A DNA stretch of 12,913 nt from GCA-003244245 sp964250265 (GTDB lineage Bacteria > Actinomycetota > Actinomycetes > Mycobacteriales > Pseudonocardiaceae). Positions 12,439 to 12,913 of this stretch are shown piece after piece. The stretch lies in NCBI GenBank assembly GCA_964250265.1, contig CAXUFG010000153.1, positions 1 through 12,913 of the forward strand, written 5' to 3'. A program made the translations under genes and the position numbers. The notes beneath the pieces are model-generated. The model saw nothing but the letters and a program-made list of their open reading frames with translations. It searched no databases and had not been told where the DNA came from. Position 1 is the stretch's first letter. Each line of letters starts with the position of its first letter.

Positions 12439-12913
12439 CCTGCGCATTCCAGTGACCCTCAACGAATCCACGCAACCGCTGATATGATTGTTTTGTCTCC
12501 ATCCAATCGACATGCGTGCCCCACCAATGCCGCTCATTGTGATGAATATGAAACTTCGACCAATCGCCATCCCAATCAGGTTGCAGGTGAGTGCCGTGGA
12601 TGCCATAGGTGCTGGCCTGATCGTATACTTGCGTTCCTGGTAACGGCACGAACCGGAACAACGAGACGCGAGAGATAGCCGGGCCCAGGTCTCGTAGCAA
12701 TTTAATTGTGTCGTCGGTTGTCTCAGCGTCTTCGCCCGGGAATCCGTGGATGATGAATACCTTGGCTTCGATACCGGCGTCGACCGTTGCGTATATTGCT
12801 CGTTTGATTTGCTCTTGCTTAGTGTTTTTGCGCATTGCCCTGAGCAGGCGCTCGCTACCTGATTCCATGCCGTATTTCACCTCGATGCAGCCAGAGTTCG
12901 CCATCTTGCGAAG
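12434..12913 (-). CDS. Radical SAM protein, C-terminal part (runs off the right edge)
   Basis: The frame is open from the right window edge to TAG 12434-12436, about 159 codons. It shows the second half of a radical SAM TIM barrel: GCIEVKYGMESGSERLLRAM (the SAM-contacting YG.ESGS motif), RKNTKQEQIKRAI, AKVFIIHGFPGED and SLFRFVPLPGTQVYDQA. A short tail ends HHNERHWWGTHVDWMETKQS plus about 20 residues. The CxxxCxxC cluster and any B12-binding domain would lie beyond the window. The ATG at 12904 is internal, because the family pattern extends through it to the edge. The pattern is closest to B12-dependent or BchE/MiaB-like radical SAM enzymes; the reaction is unknown. It lies upstream of the HTH_42 gene in the same direction and shares its lower GC. 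Confidence 0.85.
   Translation of the reverse strand, partial: LRKMANSGCIEVKYGMESGSERLLRAMRKNTKQEQIKRAIYATVDAGIEAKVFIIHGFPGEDAETTDDTIKLLRDLGPAISRVSLFRFVPLPGTQVYDQASTYGIHGTHLQPDWDGDWSKFHIHHNERHWWGTHVDWMETKQSYQRLRGFVEGHWNAQG

Overview
The window looks like accessory DNA from a high-GC Gram-positive bacterium, most likely an actinomycete of the Pseudonocardiales or Streptomycetales type. The evidence is strongly G/C-biased third codon positions over most of the window, a LuxR-type regulator of the large TPR kind, an actinobacterial IS6-family transposase, and a Hip1/CaeA-like lipoprotein peptidase. The genus is inference only.

Region 1 (1-4580) is a decayed block. On the minus strand lies a LuxR-family regulator remnant (111-866). 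It has lost its N-terminal half, carries an internal stop and a 28-bp tandem duplication, and is cut off by a remnant IS6-family transposase (867-1269). An intact alpha/beta hydrolase (1669-2406), a SAM methyltransferase pseudogene (2540-3168), an orphan C-terminal coding scrap (3210-3332) and a second intact alpha/beta hydrolase (3335-4147) follow. The block ends in a second, same-orientation IS6-family remnant (4149-about 4527). The two transposase remnants are identical over 73 bp and only about 78% identical beyond that.

Region 2 (4723-9658) is well preserved. On the minus strand a small secreted protein (6391-6585) precedes a secreted lipoprotein peptidase (4723-6339). Divergently, a SAM methyltransferase (6863-7729) sits behind two tandem 20-bp repeats that each hold a palindrome. 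It is followed by a long-chain acyl-CoA synthetase (7838-9658), probably in one transcript.

Region 3 (9659-10854) has no convincing intact gene. Next to the synthetase is an antisense NmrA-like remnant. Beyond it are two highly structured repeat clusters (10095-10200 and 10412-10511). Both have the layout arm, complementary arm, shared core, arm, and the arm sequence changes in concert between the clusters. Three DnaA-box-like nonamers follow at 10656-10741.

Region 4 (10855-12913) has visibly lower GC and more relaxed codon use, suggesting horizontal acquisition. It holds a MazG-like pyrophosphohydrolase on the plus strand. Converging on it are a winged-helix HTH_42 (AlkZ/YcaQ-like) protein and, upstream of that in the same direction, the C-terminal half of a radical SAM enzyme that runs off the right edge. 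The 37-nt gap between these last two genes is filled with GCTAGC-centred palindromes.

The most unusual signals are the covarying repeat clusters next to DnaA-like boxes, the HTH_42/radical SAM pair in foreign-looking DNA, and the secreted micro-protein beside the lipoprotein peptidase.
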